Position numbers and translations under genes: made by a program. DNA of 64,000 nt, from contig NZ_CP025000.1 of assembly GCF_002808045.1 (NCBI RefSeq), forward strand, positions 186,001 through 250,000. Reading direction: 5' to 3'. A model generated the notes under the pieces. It was not told the origin of the DNA. It searched no databases and saw nothing but the letters and a program-made list of their open reading frames with translations. This stretch comes from Idiomarina sp. X4. GTDB taxonomy: Bacteria; Pseudomonadota; Gammaproteobacteria; Enterobacterales; Alteromonadaceae. Of the stretch, positions 31,264-41,068 are shown one piece after another; position 1 is the stretch's first letter, and each line of letters begins with the position of its first letter.

Positions 31264-32154
31264 ATGAGCGCATTTCAAAGAATTGGCTTACTAGGTAAGG
31301 TCAATGACCGCGGCACACAACTCACTTTAGAAACGGTGACGACGGCATTAAACGAACGTGGCTATGACATAGCACTTGAATCCCGCACCGCTGAACAGTT
31401 ACCTCAGAAGCTGCTCGAGTCCGGTAAAATAAAAACCATGGGCCTTTCTGAATTAGGTGAATGGGCGGATATTGCGGTTGTCGTCGGCGGCGACGGTAAT
31501 ATGTTAGGAGCAGCCAGAGCCCTGTGCGAATACGACATAGGAGTTATTGGTGTGAACCGGGGCAATTTAGGCTTTCTGACTGACCTAGACCCTGACGAAG
31601 TAATGACCCACTTACTTAACGTTTTAGAAGGCGAATACCATGTTGAGAAACGTTTTCTACTTTCCGCTGAAGTGATTAGCAACGGGTCTCCGGCTGGTGC
31701 GGGGCGAGCCATTAACGAAATTGTTCTGCACTCTGACAAAGTCGCACACATGATAGAGTTTGAGCTGTATATTGACGACCACTTTGTCTTTAGTCAGCGT
31801 TCCGACGGGTTAATTTGCGCCACCCCTACAGGTTCCACGGCCTACTCACTGTCCGGTGGCGGCCCTATTCTGCACCCGAACCTCAACGCAATGACGTTGG
31901 TGCCTATGTTTCCGCATACATTGAGTAGCCGCCCTATTGTTGTCGACGGAGAGAGTCATATACGGCTGCGTGCGGCCTACGACAATGATTTATTGCAAAT
32001 TAGCTGCGATGGCCACGTACGGATGGCTGTGCATCCAGGCGATGATATTGTTCTTAAAAAACATGATCATGCGTTAAAAATGATTCACCCCGTCGACCAT
32101 AACTATTACCACGTACTGCGTAACAAACTCGGCTGGGGCAGCCGACTATTTTAG
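31264..32154 (+). CDS. nadK: NAD kinase
   Basis: NadK phosphorylates NAD to NADP. The 296 residues show the catalytic [11 protein letters not shown] (about 75-85), the NE/D motif INEIVLHSD, the [17 protein letters not shown] glycine-rich loop and the C-terminal SCDGH element. It is divergent from grpE, with 142 bases between, and precedes recN on the same strand, an order shared with E. coli. Confidence 0.97.
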   Translation: MSAFQRIGLLGKVNDRGTQLTLETVTTALNERGYDIALESRTAEQLPQKLLESGKIKTMGLSELGEWADIAVVVGGDGNMLGAARALCEYDIGVIGVNRGNLGFLTDLDPDEVMTHLLNVLEGEYHVEKRFLLSAEVISNGSPAGAGRAINEIVLHSDKVAHMIEFELYIDDHFVFSQRSDGLICATPTGSTAYSLSGGGPILHPNLNAMTLVPMFPHTLSSRPIVVDGESHIRLRAAYDNDLLQISCDGHVRMAVHPGDDIVLKKHDHALKMIHPVDHNYYHVLRNKLGWGSRLF

Positions 32155-32174
32155 TCGTGATAAGCAAACTGAGC

Positions 32175-32202
32175 TTGCAATAAAAAAATAGTACTGTATA
32201 AA
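32175..32202 (+). promoter_or_regulatory. Promoter of recN
   Basis: TTGCAA - 16 bases - TATAAA, with the -10 in the first of two tandem 11-mers (tactgtataaa, 32192-32202 and 32203-32213). A second possible -10 TATAAA lies at 32208-32213. Confidence 0.55.
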
Positions 32203-32211
32203 TACTGTATA

Positions 32212-32231
32212 AACTGTACAAATCAACAGTA
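32212..32231. promoter_or_regulatory. LexA (SOS) box of recN
   Basis: CTGT - 8 bases - ACAG (32214-32229) within aactgtacaaatcaacagta fits the gammaproteobacterial LexA consensus and overlaps the recN promoter. It lies about 32 bases before the ATG. Two more CTGTATA half-sites precede it. Confidence 0.85.
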
Positions 32232-32262
32232 CTCTGAACGTACACGTCTATAAGGTGCATTT

Positions 32263-33927
32263 ATGTTAGCTCAGTTACACATCCGCAATTTTGCTGTCGT
32301 AAAGTCTTTAGATATCGATTTCGCAAAAGGCATGACTGCCATCACGGGCGAAACCGGGGCTGGTAAATCCATTGCCTTAGATGCTTTAAGCTTATGTTTA
32401 GGTGCCAGAGCTGACGCTAACTGGGTCCGGCCAGGTCAGGACAAAGCAGAAATTAGCGCAGTTTTTACGGTTGATTCAAACAGTCCTGCCGCCCAGTGGC
32501 TTAATCAAAATGACTTCGATTCGGAAGAAGAGTGTATTTTACGACGTGTCATTCAGCGCGATGGTCGCTCAAAAGCCTGGATAAACGGTACCCCGGTTGC
32601 GCTAAACCAACAAAAACTGCTGGCTCCCCTATTAGTGAATATCCACGGGCAGCATGAACACCAATTATTATTAAAAGAAGACCATCAATTAGAGCTGCTC
32701 GATAACTACGCAAGACACACTGATTTGCTGTCAGCGGTTGCAGCGCAGTACCGCCAATGGTTCGAGCTTGAAAAGGAGTACAAGCATTATATTCAGCAAC
32801 AAGATGAACTGGAGGCGCAACGACAATTACTTGAATATCAGGTGGAAGAACTGAATGACTTTGCGATTACTGAAGGCGAATTTGAAGAACTGGAACTACG
32901 CCATAAAAAGTTAAGTCACAGTAAATACTTAATGGAAGCCAGTGCCTTTTCACTCAGTGCGCTTTACGAGGGCGAGCATAACAATGCAACAGGGCTGGTT
33001 TCTTCAGCGAATCAACGATTGGAAGAAGCAGCGGATATCGATGAGCACCTAAAGCCGGTTTGCCAGTTATTGGAACAGGCCAAAGTACATATTGAGGAAG
33101 CCGCACTCGAACTGAGACATTATCAGGATGAACTAGAGCTCGATCCTGCTGAGCTGGACATTGTTGAAGAGCGTCTCAGTAAAGCCATTAGCTTAGCCAA
33201 GAAGCATCAGGTTGCCGCTGCTGATTTGTGGCAACATCACCAAAAACTAAATGCCGAACTCGATAACATTGTTAATGCTGATAAAAACCTTGAACAGCTT
33301 GATGCCGATCGCCAGCAAGCTGAAACTAATTACCGTGCATTGGCGCAGAAACTTTCTTCCAGTCGTCAAAAAGCAGCTGATGAGTTGAGCCAGAAAATTA
33401 CACAGTCAATGCATGAGCTCAACATGCCTCACGGTCGATTCATTATTGATGTCGAGCATGACTCGGCTAAAAAGGCATCCCGTCTGGGTACTGATGATAT
33501 TCAATTTGAAGTGACAACCAACCCAGGCCAGCCACTGCAGTCTCTCAGTAAAGTTGCATCGGGCGGTGAACTTTCGCGTATTAGTCTTGCCATACAGGTC
33601 ATGACAGCAACCCAGAAGTCAGTGCCAACTATGATGTTCGATGAAGTTGATGTTGGTGTAAGCGGCCCAACTGCGGCTATTGTTGGCAAGATGCTACGCG
33701 AGCTTGGAAAAACCGCTCAAGTTATTTGCGTCACTCACTTACCACAGGTTGCTGCAAAAGCTGATAATCAGTTCCAGGTCAGTAAATACAGTGACAATGA
33801 TGAAACAGAAACGACGGTAACTGCTCTCAGTCATAACGAGCGGGTGACAGAGCTTGCTCGCTTATTAGGCGGAGATAGCGTTACCGATATGGCAAAAGCA
33901 AACGCAAAAGAACTTTTAGCAAGTTAG
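32263..33927 (+). CDS. recN: DNA repair protein RecN
   Basis: RecN is an SMC-like ATPase used in double-strand-break repair. The 554-residue protein has Walker A GETGAGKSIALDALSLCLG (about 29-47), long coiled-coil arms (about 150-380), the ABC signature region LSKVASGGELSRISLAIQ and Walker B TMMFDEVDVGVSG, then THLPQVAAKAD. AAGGTG lies five bases before the ATG. Strong SOS control is expected from the LexA box. Confidence 0.97.
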   Translation: MLAQLHIRNFAVVKSLDIDFAKGMTAITGETGAGKSIALDALSLCLGARADANWVRPGQDKAEISAVFTVDSNSPAAQWLNQNDFDSEEECILRRVIQRDGRSKAWINGTPVALNQQKLLAPLLVNIHGQHEHQLLLKEDHQLELLDNYARHTDLLSAVAAQYRQWFELEKEYKHYIQQQDELEAQRQLLEYQVEELNDFAITEGEFEELELRHKKLSHSKYLMEASAFSLSALYEGEHNNATGLVSSANQRLEEAADIDEHLKPVCQLLEQAKVHIEEAALELRHYQDELELDPAELDIVEERLSKAISLAKKHQVAAADLWQHHQKLNAELDNIVNADKNLEQLDADRQQAETNYRALAQKLSSSRQKAADELSQKITQSMHELNMPHGRFIIDVEHDSAKKASRLGTDDIQFEVTTNPGQPLQSLSKVASGGELSRISLAIQVMTATQKSVPTMMFDEVDVGVSGPTAAIVGKMLRELGKTAQVICVTHLPQVAAKADNQFQVSKYSDNDETETTVTALSHNERVTELARLLGGDSVTDMAKANAKELLAS

Positions 33928-34014
33928 TCGCTGACTGTGCTGGTGTTCAGGGGCTGCTTTGTTTATCATCGTCAAAAGTCGAATACAGTGACAATAAAGA
34001 ACAATAGGTACTTC

Positions 34015-34365
34015 ATGACCAAATTTGCAGTTTGTATCGCCGCACTGCTGAGCTTAGGCGGCTGCTCCATGCTTGATAGTATGGTTTACAGAATCGATAT
34101 TCCTCAAGGCAATTACCTTGAGCAGGACGATGTTGATAAACTTCGTGTCGGCATGACTGAAGAGCAGGTTATTTATGTGTTGGGTAAGCCGGTTGCTGAA
34201 AACAGTTTTGACTCAGATCGTTGGGTTTACCTCTACAACATGAATCCGAACGAAGGCAAAATATACCGTAAAGAACTCATATTAACTTTTAATAACGAGC
34301 GGCTAAGTGATTTAAGCGGTGATTTTGCAAAGTCAGAACAGTTTGATCAGCCTCTTGATCAGTAA
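34015..34365 (+). CDS. bamE: Outer membrane assembly lipoprotein BamE (SmpA)
   Basis: BamE is a small lipoprotein of the BAM complex that inserts beta-barrel proteins. The 116 residues have a lipobox LGGC (Cys near 17) and the SmpA/OmlA domain with YRIDIPQGNYLEQDDVDKLR, VGMTEEQVIYVLGKPV and the WVYLYN strand. The ATG at 34015 was chosen because it gives a proper lipoprotein signal and has AGG upstream. recN-bamE adjacency is as in E. coli. Confidence 0.95.
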   Translation: MTKFAVCIAALLSLGGCSMLDSMVYRIDIPQGNYLEQDDVDKLRVGMTEEQVIYVLGKPVAENSFDSDRWVYLYNMNPNEGKIYRKELILTFNNERLSDLSGDFAKSEQFDQPLDQ

Positions 34366-34393
34366 TAAGCCCTAACATGAACTAAGGAGCATT

Positions 34394-37117
34394 ATGGCGA
34401 ACTCCTCAACGCCTGATGAGCTCGTCCGTGTTGTCCGAAGTCCCAGTGACAAACGTGACTATCAGCACTTGGTTTTAGAAAACCAACTTAAAGTGCTGCT
34501 AGTCCATTGTCCTGACAGTTCCAAGGCTGCTGCATCAATGGCCGTAAACGCAGGCCACTTTGATGATCCACCTCATACTCAAGGCCTCGCTCATTTTTTA
34601 GAACACATGTTTTTTATGGGCAGCCAGTCTTACCCAGAACCGAGTTCATTCAATGACTTTCTTAGTGCACATGGCGGCCAGCATAACGCCTGGACAGGTA
34701 CAGAGTTCACGAATTTTCATTTTGACTGCAACGCCAACGCTCTGGAAACCGCTTTAGAACGCTTCGCATCAATATTAAAAGAGCCTTTATTTTCTAATGA
34801 GTGGGTGCAAAAAGAAAAACAATCAATCGAGTCAGAGTTTCGGTTAAAGCAAAAAGATGAACTACGTCGGCTTTACCAGGTTCATAAAGTCACGGCGAAT
34901 CAAGACCATCCTTTTTCCCAATTCTCTGTCGGAAACCTGAACACATTAAAAGATGATAAACACGGCACCTTACAACAAAAGTTAATTCAGTTTTATCAAG
35001 ACCACTATAGTGCCAATCAAATGCAGTTGGTGGTTGCCGGACCGCAACCATTAAACGAGCTAGCTGACATTATTCAACAGCTTTTTGCTGACATACAAAA
35101 CCACAAAAAGCCCAAGCTATCGATTAAAGCTCCGCTTTATACCGCCAAGCAAAAAGGACTCTTTTTGCAGGTTAGACCGTTAAAAAAAGCCTACCGCCTA
35201 ATTTTAACTTTTCCATTGCCAGGCATAGATCGAGATTATCGAAATAAGACCACCAGCTTTATTGCCCATATTGTTGGTTACGAGGGCCCAGGCAGTTTAT
35301 TTAACTGCTTGCGTGACAAGGGCTGGATAAACTCTTTGTCTGCCGGCGGCGGTATTAGCGGCAGTAACTTTAAAGACTTTAATGTCAATATTCAGCTAAC
35401 GGAGTCGGGTCGCAAAAATATTACGACGATACTCCAGTGGGTTTTCGCCTACTTAGACAAAATCAATACTGACGGAATTGAAGACTGGCGTTACCAGGAG
35501 AGGAAAATCACATCAGAACTGAGCTTTTTGTATCAGGAGCCAACTCCTGTTGGTGAGTTAGTTAGTCAGTTAAGCATTAACGCCTTTCACTACAGCAAAG
35601 CCGATATCATTTACGGTGATTACAGAATGGATGGGCTCGATCATGATTACGCGGCAAAGCTTTTAGCCCTCATGACGCCAGCGCATAGCCGCATTACTTT
35701 AATCGCACCAGATGTTGAAACGAACCAAAAGGCGCCGATTTACGATACCGAATACAGCGTAATAAAGCTCACCGACTCTCAGTTAGATCTATTCAGTCAG
35801 CCCCCTCGTGACTTCTATGCTGTGTTGCCTAAACGCAATCGCTTTATAAACGACCGGCTACACCCTCAACCCCTGGAATCAGAAAAAGCATTACCGACGT
35901 GCCTCTCAAGTTCAGACTTAATGGAGCTTTGGCACTTACAAGATAACGAATTCAGGGTGCCAAAAGGTCATATTTATTTGGCTCTCAAGCTACCAGCTGT
36001 CACCAGCTCAGCCTATTATTTTGCTATAGCAAGGCTTTGGTCAGAAATTATCATTGATGCGTTAAACGATGACCTCTATGACGCTGAAGTTGCCGGGTTG
36101 CATTTTAATATCTACCCCACTCAACAGGGGATTGTTATTCATACTACCGGGCTATCCGAAGGGCAACTGCCTTTAATGTCACATTTAATGAAACGAGCAT
36201 TGCTATTAAAGTTCGCTCATCGTCGCTTCCGGGATATCAAACACACATTGGTCGCCAATTGGCAGTCGGCTCATCAAAATCAACCTCTAAACAAACTCTT
36301 TGCAGAGCTAAACCAACAATTACAGCCCGGACTATTTAGACTACCTGAGCTGGCAAATCAGCTACTGTCTCTGTCATTTCGTGAGTTTACTCAGGCATTA
36401 GAAAAAATGTTTGAACCTGTCTATATACAGGCCTTTATGCACGGAGACTGGCAGAGCCAACAGGCCGATAAACTCGCAACACTCATTCGTGAAAACCTAC
36501 CCACACAGCGTGCGGCTGCAAAAGACAGAGAGACAGTAAAAAGGGTCGGCGATTTTTCTAATAAAACGCTGGAAGTGCCCTGCTCTCACTCAGATAACGC
36601 CGTGTTGTTTTACCAACAAGGTAATAATGACAGTGAACAAGAGCAGGTATGCTACATGCTGCTGCAACAACTGGTGCATCAACCCTTCTTTCACGATATT
36701 CGCACCAGGAAGCAGCTTGGCTATGCAGCAGGAAGTCAATATTTTCCGATACAACGATTACCAGGCATTCTCTTCTTTATTCAGTCAAACACAGCTTCAA
36801 CTGACAGACTGAATAGTGAAATTTTAAACAGTCTGGAGCAACTCTTTGTCCTACTGGACTCAACAACCCTGAAAGCCTGGCATCACAGTAAGTCCGTGCT
36901 GGAGCAACAAATTCGCACTCGAGACAGAAGTTTACGGGTTAAAAGTCAGCGTTTATGGGGCGCAATACAGCTCCGCGATACCTCATTTAATCGGCAGTTA
37001 AGACTCCTTGACGCATTGAACAAATATCAACTGGCTGACTGGCTGTCTGACATAAAACAAAAATTGTCACAAAATTCAGGGTGGCTAAGACTTCAAACTA
37101 CCTCGCAAGGCAAGTAA
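34394..37117 (+). CDS. M16-family metalloprotease (insulinase/pitrilysin-like)
   Basis: The 907-residue protein has the inverted zinc motif HFLEH at residues 67-71 (GLAHFLEHMFFMG), with a downstream IESEF segment supplying the third Glu, then an inactive second M16 half with RTRKQLGYAAGSQYFPIQRL near the C-terminus. It resembles protease III (PtrA) and insulysin. Unlike E. coli PtrA it shows no signal peptide: the N-terminus MANSSTPDELVRVVRSPSDK is hydrophilic, so it may be cytoplasmic. AAGGAG lies four bases before the ATG. It sits alone between bamE and a signalling gene. Confidence 0.9.
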   Translation: MANSSTPDELVRVVRSPSDKRDYQHLVLENQLKVLLVHCPDSSKAAASMAVNAGHFDDPPHTQGLAHFLEHMFFMGSQSYPEPSSFNDFLSAHGGQHNAWTGTEFTNFHFDCNANALETALERFASILKEPLFSNEWVQKEKQSIESEFRLKQKDELRRLYQVHKVTANQDHPFSQFSVGNLNTLKDDKHGTLQQKLIQFYQDHYSANQMQLVVAGPQPLNELADIIQQLFADIQNHKKPKLSIKAPLYTAKQKGLFLQVRPLKKAYRLILTFPLPGIDRDYRNKTTSFIAHIVGYEGPGSLFNCLRDKGWINSLSAGGGISGSNFKDFNVNIQLTESGRKNITTILQWVFAYLDKINTDGIEDWRYQERKITSELSFLYQEPTPVGELVSQLSINAFHYSKADIIYGDYRMDGLDHDYAAKLLALMTPAHSRITLIAPDVETNQKAPIYDTEYSVIKLTDSQLDLFSQPPRDFYAVLPKRNRFINDRLHPQPLESEKALPTCLSSSDLMELWHLQDNEFRVPKGHIYLALKLPAVTSSAYYFAIARLWSEIIIDALNDDLYDAEVAGLHFNIYPTQQGIVIHTTGLSEGQLPLMSHLMKRALLLKFAHRRFRDIKHTLVANWQSAHQNQPLNKLFAELNQQLQPGLFRLPELANQLLSLSFREFTQALEKMFEPVYIQAFMHGDWQSQQADKLATLIRENLPTQRAAAKDRETVKRVGDFSNKTLEVPCSHSDNAVLFYQQGNNDSEQEQVCYMLLQQLVHQPFFHDIRTRKQLGYAAGSQYFPIQRLPGILFFIQSNTASTDRLNSEILNSLEQLFVLLDSTTLKAWHHSKSVLEQQIRTRDRSLRVKSQRLWGAIQLRDTSFNRQLRLLDALNKYQLADWLSDIKQKLSQNSGWLRLQTTSQGK

Positions 37118-37202
37118 AATAGGCTTTGACAATAAAATGCCGAACCATTAAATTAACATTTAACTAACAAAAAGAGTCGTTTAAACGACCACCGGATCTC
37201 CT

Positions 37203-40200
37203 GTGATAATGACTTTGCCAACAAAGGTGTGGAAGTGCACCTACGCATGCTTTTTACTTTTGTTTACCGGCTTAGCCTATTCCGAGACCGATGTTCCACC
37301 ACTCCTTCAGGTACAGAATGGGCATTTCATTACGACGGCTGACGGCTTACCTAGTAACTATGTGGACGATGTAGCGAACGGTCCTCAAGGCTTTCTTTGG
37401 GCATCAACAGCGAAAGATCTTGTTCGATACGATGGCGAGCAGTTTACTTCAGTTAACGATATTAATTTCATAGAAAAGCCTTCCTCAGCTCGGTTGTTGG
37501 GCACTAAAGATCGACTATGGGCTGCAGACAAGGATCGCTTGTGGATACTATCATCCAATCACTCATGGGCGTCATTTGCCTTGCCCAACCACAACCAGAG
37601 AACGGTACAGCTGAACCATATTAGTTCCGCGAAGAACAACCGACTGCTTTTAGCAACAACGGAAAACCTGATTATTTTCGACGCACAAACTCACTCCTTC
37701 AAAGAGCAGCCTCTCAGATACAGCGGTCAACCCATTACAGGTATCCGTTTTATCAGTTTTCATAACGATTGGTTCTGGTTAAGCACGGTGGCAGGCGGGA
37801 TCTACGTTTGGGATGGCTCGTCCGAAAATGTATTTTCAATTACAAAGAGCAACCCGATTACAGACAAACTAGACGCAAAGAATCTATACGCCTTGACGTC
37901 TTTTAACGATAATCTTTGGCTTGCCACAGATAATGGCATCAAAGTACTCAATGATGAATTACGAAAAGCGCCTACGCCTGAAGCGATAGAAAAACTCAAC
38001 GAAGTTATTGTTGATATAAAGGTTCACGATAAGCAGTTATTTGTTGCAACCGAAAAAGCCATTTACACGTTGAATTACGGAGCATTAAAGCAACTAACTA
38101 CTGACGGCATTACGGGCAAGTTAACATTCAATGTTAACGGCGATTTATACATTGCAACCGCGTCTAACGGACTTTATGAAATTCCGACAAACTATGCGCC
38201 GGCCATCCTGAAAAGTTTTACGAGGCCCAATAAACTGAGCGGAAATACTCAATCTTACTTACCCGGCTCGCTCAAACAAGCAAGCACTTTCAGTCGAGTG
38301 AACAATCACAATTATTGGGTCGAATCCGACTTAGGCATTGTCCACTATGATTTCGCCAAAGAAGAAATCATCGAAATCGTAAATCCCCCAAACCAAGAAC
38401 AAATAAAAGACATAGAAGCCTACTCAGACAATGTTTATTTACTCACATTAAGTCATCAACTGTATCGGTATAACACTGTCACCCAGACCTGGCTGCCAAT
38501 GCCCCTAAATTATTCTCCAACGGATAATTTTTGGCTTACACGTCTAGGCGATACACTTTGGCTTCATTCTGACAAAGCAGCGTTCCCAATAAATGACTTT
38601 TCAGAAATTGGCTCAAAACAAACAATAAATAATGCACCATCATTGTTTTATTCATCGCTCGCTATTGATACAAAACAAATGAATAAGGCGCTCAACACCT
38701 GGTTTTCCATTCCATTCTTTAGTCCAGTGGAAGAACTCATTTATCGCTACAGACTCGACAGTGACTCCGACAAATGGGCTTATCTGACTCATTCTGAGCT
38801 ACCGCTGCGTCTTGAACAATCAATACCCGGCACCTATCAGTTAACCGTTCAGGCCTCTATTGATGGCGAAAATTGGTCTGCTGAAAGCCAAACAAGTTAT
38901 CGCATTTCTCATTCATTCTGGAGTACGCCGTACGCTTATATTAGTTACCTAGCCATTAGTTTTTTGCTACTGGTCATAGTGATAGCCTTGTACCGCCATA
39001 AATTGAAACGTATCAATACCGTCATTGCCTCTCTCGACGGACAGGCAAAAGCGTTACGGTTTAGCCGCAGTCAATATTGGCAATGGGATTTATCGACAGG
39101 TGAACTTTTAAGGCAGCATATCTGGCCACAGTGCCCAGCTTTTCCTGTCGACGGCCGCCGCTTGAAGTCCCCACAAAGTACCTCGTCAAACATCCATCCC
39201 AGCGATGTTCTTCGCATGCAGTCCGCACTGGACAAGCATTTGAACGGCGACTCTGAGTATTATGAGTGTTCTTACCGTATCAACAACAATGGCAACTGGC
39301 TTTGGGTGCTTGATCAAGGCTGTCTCGAGCGTACCAATGGCTCTGCAGTGATGCACGGTACATTGAGTGACGTAAGTAGTCTCGTTAGCTCACAAGACCG
39401 AATTGATATGCTGGCAGCGTCCATCACCAATATTTCTGACGGTATTTGTATTTTCGATCGCTTCTTCAAGAAAGTAGAGGTCAACAAAGCCTTTGAGCGC
39501 ATACTGGGGTACCCGCGGGAACAGGTTTTGAGTAAAAGTTTTCACCTCGACTTATACTCTGAAGAATTTACCAACCAGATTAAGCGTACAGTCATCAAAG
39601 AAGGTACCTGGCGTGGTGAGTTAAGCGACCTAAAAGCTGACGGCAGTGAGTTTTTAATGGAGTTAACCTTAGACGCGGTCCATGATGATGAAGGCGACTT
39701 ATCTTTCATCGTTGCCAGCTTCTCTGATGTTACTGAGCGCCAGCGCACGGAAAGCGAGCTTCGCCGCTTATCAAATACTGACACCTTAACCGGTTTGCCT
39801 AACCGCTCATACTTTCAGGTAAGTCACTCGAACTTAGTGCGTAAAAAAGTCTCTCACACCCTGCTGTTGTTTGACTTAGATGACTTTAAAAAGATAAACG
39901 ACTCGCTGGGGCATGAAGTTGGTGATGATTTGCTCTGCCTGGTTGCTGAGCGGCTTATGGATATTAGTCGACGGCAGGATACACTTTACCGACTGGGTGG
40001 TGATGAGTTCGGGTTATTGATCGAAGACAGTACTGACTTGCATCTTATCGGTGACTTAGCGCACAAAATTAACCGCACCATTGCAGAGCCCTATTCTGTT
40101 AACAATCACGATATTGTTATTGGCAGTTCCATTGGTATTGTCCTGTTTCCACATGACGGCATTACCTCACAAGAACTTCTTCAAAAAGCCGATATGGCGA

Positions 40201-41060
40201 TGTATCACGCCAAACAGCGCGGCGGAAATTGCTATCAGTTTTTCAGCCAGTCGATGAATGAGAACGCCGTGCAGCGACTGAAGCTGGAAAACCAACTGCG
40301 CGTCGCTTTGAAAAATAATGGCGTTGAAGTTTACTATCAACCAAAGATTGAGGTTCATACTGGACACATATCCGGTATAGAAGCGCTGGCAAGAATAAAA
40401 AGTGAGGACGGCTCTCAGATAAGCCCGGCTGACTTCATTCCTTTGGCGGAGGAAACGGGCTTGATTATTGAGCTTGGGGAACAAGTTTTACGTCAATCAT
40501 GCCAAGCGATGAAAACCTTCATGCAGTATGCTGGGTCGCCAAAAACCATTGCAATTAACCTGTCGGCTCGCCAGTTTATGCAATCTGGTCTGGCATTGCA
40601 GATAGAGAGTATATTGCGTGAAGAGTCCCTACAGCCGCGCCATGTTGAGTTTGAAATAACCGAAGGCATGGTCATGAGCGACCCTGAACGCGCGATTATT
40701 ATGATGGAGAACCTGTCTGATATGGGAGTTAAGCTGGCCCTTGATGATTTTGGAACGGGCTATTCGTCACTTGCTTACCTTAAGCGGTTCCCGATGGACA
40801 GCTTAAAGATAGACAAAGCCTTTATTGATGACATAACCACCAGCCCGAAAGACCGCAGCATGGTAGCCTCAATTATTGGTATGGCTCATAATCTCGGTCT
40901 GAAAGTGATTGCCGAAGGAGTTGAATCTGAAGCTCAGCTGGAGCAATTAAAAAGCCTTGAATGCGAATACATCCAAGGCTTTTATTATGCGAAACCAATG
41001 CCTGCTGACGACTTTATTGAGTTTATCAAACAGCACACAGCAGACGTGATTGACGTTTAA
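37203..41060 (+). CDS. Propeller-PAS-GGDEF-EAL c-di-GMP sensor enzyme
   Basis: This 1285-residue membrane protein has a signal peptide, periplasmic two-component-regulator propeller repeats (about 35-470; FLWASTAKDLVRYDG, FWLSTVAGGIYVWDG, LWLATDNGIKVLND), a Y_Y_Y domain (about 495-575), one membrane helix (about 578-598), a PAS-like segment (about 610-720), a second PAS domain (about 730-850), GGDEF near 931 and EAL near 1059. GGDEF is intact, with an RxxD inhibitory site five residues before it. The EAL domain keeps EALAR, NLSARQF, EITEG, DDFGTGYSSL and AEGVE, so both activities are possible. The start is GTG 37203 or ATG 37209; no clear Shine-Dalgarno separates them. The ligand is unknown. 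Confidence 0.9.
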   Translation: MIMTLPTKVWKCTYACFLLLFTGLAYSETDVPPLLQVQNGHFITTADGLPSNYVDDVANGPQGFLWASTAKDLVRYDGEQFTSVNDINFIEKPSSARLLGTKDRLWAADKDRLWILSSNHSWASFALPNHNQRTVQLNHISSAKNNRLLLATTENLIIFDAQTHSFKEQPLRYSGQPITGIRFISFHNDWFWLSTVAGGIYVWDGSSENVFSITKSNPITDKLDAKNLYALTSFNDNLWLATDNGIKVLNDELRKAPTPEAIEKLNEVIVDIKVHDKQLFVATEKAIYTLNYGALKQLTTDGITGKLTFNVNGDLYIATASNGLYEIPTNYAPAILKSFTRPNKLSGNTQSYLPGSLKQASTFSRVNNHNYWVESDLGIVHYDFAKEEIIEIVNPPNQEQIKDIEAYSDNVYLLTLSHQLYRYNTVTQTWLPMPLNYSPTDNFWLTRLGDTLWLHSDKAAFPINDFSEIGSKQTINNAPSLFYSSLAIDTKQMNKALNTWFSIPFFSPVEELIYRYRLDSDSDKWAYLTHSELPLRLEQSIPGTYQLTVQASIDGENWSAESQTSYRISHSFWSTPYAYISYLAISFLLLVIVIALYRHKLKRINTVIASLDGQAKALRFSRSQYWQWDLSTGELLRQHIWPQCPAFPVDGRRLKSPQSTSSNIHPSDVLRMQSALDKHLNGDSEYYECSYRINNNGNWLWVLDQGCLERTNGSAVMHGTLSDVSSLVSSQDRIDMLAASITNISDGICIFDRFFKKVEVNKAFERILGYPREQVLSKSFHLDLYSEEFTNQIKRTVIKEGTWRGELSDLKADGSEFLMELTLDAVHDDEGDLSFIVASFSDVTERQRTESELRRLSNTDTLTGLPNRSYFQVSHSNLVRKKVSHTLLLFDLDDFKKINDSLGHEVGDDLLCLVAERLMDISRRQDTLYRLGGDEFGLLIEDSTDLHLIGDLAHKINRTIAEPYSVNNHDIVIGSSIGIVLFPHDGITSQELLQKADMAMYHAKQRGGNCYQFFSQSMNENAVQRLKLENQLRVALKNNGVEVYYQPKIEVHTGHISGIEALARIKSEDGSQISPADFIPLAEETGLIIELGEQVLRQSCQAMKTFMQYAGSPKTIAINLSARQFMQSGLALQIESILREESLQPRHVEFEITEGMVMSDPERAIIMMENLSDMGVKLALDDFGTGYSSLAYLKRFPMDSLKIDKAFIDDITTSPKDRSMVASIIGMAHNLGLKVIAEGVESEAQLEQLKSLECEYIQGFYYAKPMPADDFIEFIKQHTADVIDV

Positions 41061-41068
41061 CTGTTCAC

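Noticed and set aside
37118..37202. Possible regulatory element before the GGDEF-EAL gene
   Set aside because: A short dyad GTCGTTTAAACGAC is visible near 37174-37187, but no promoter or known motif could be tied to it with confidence.
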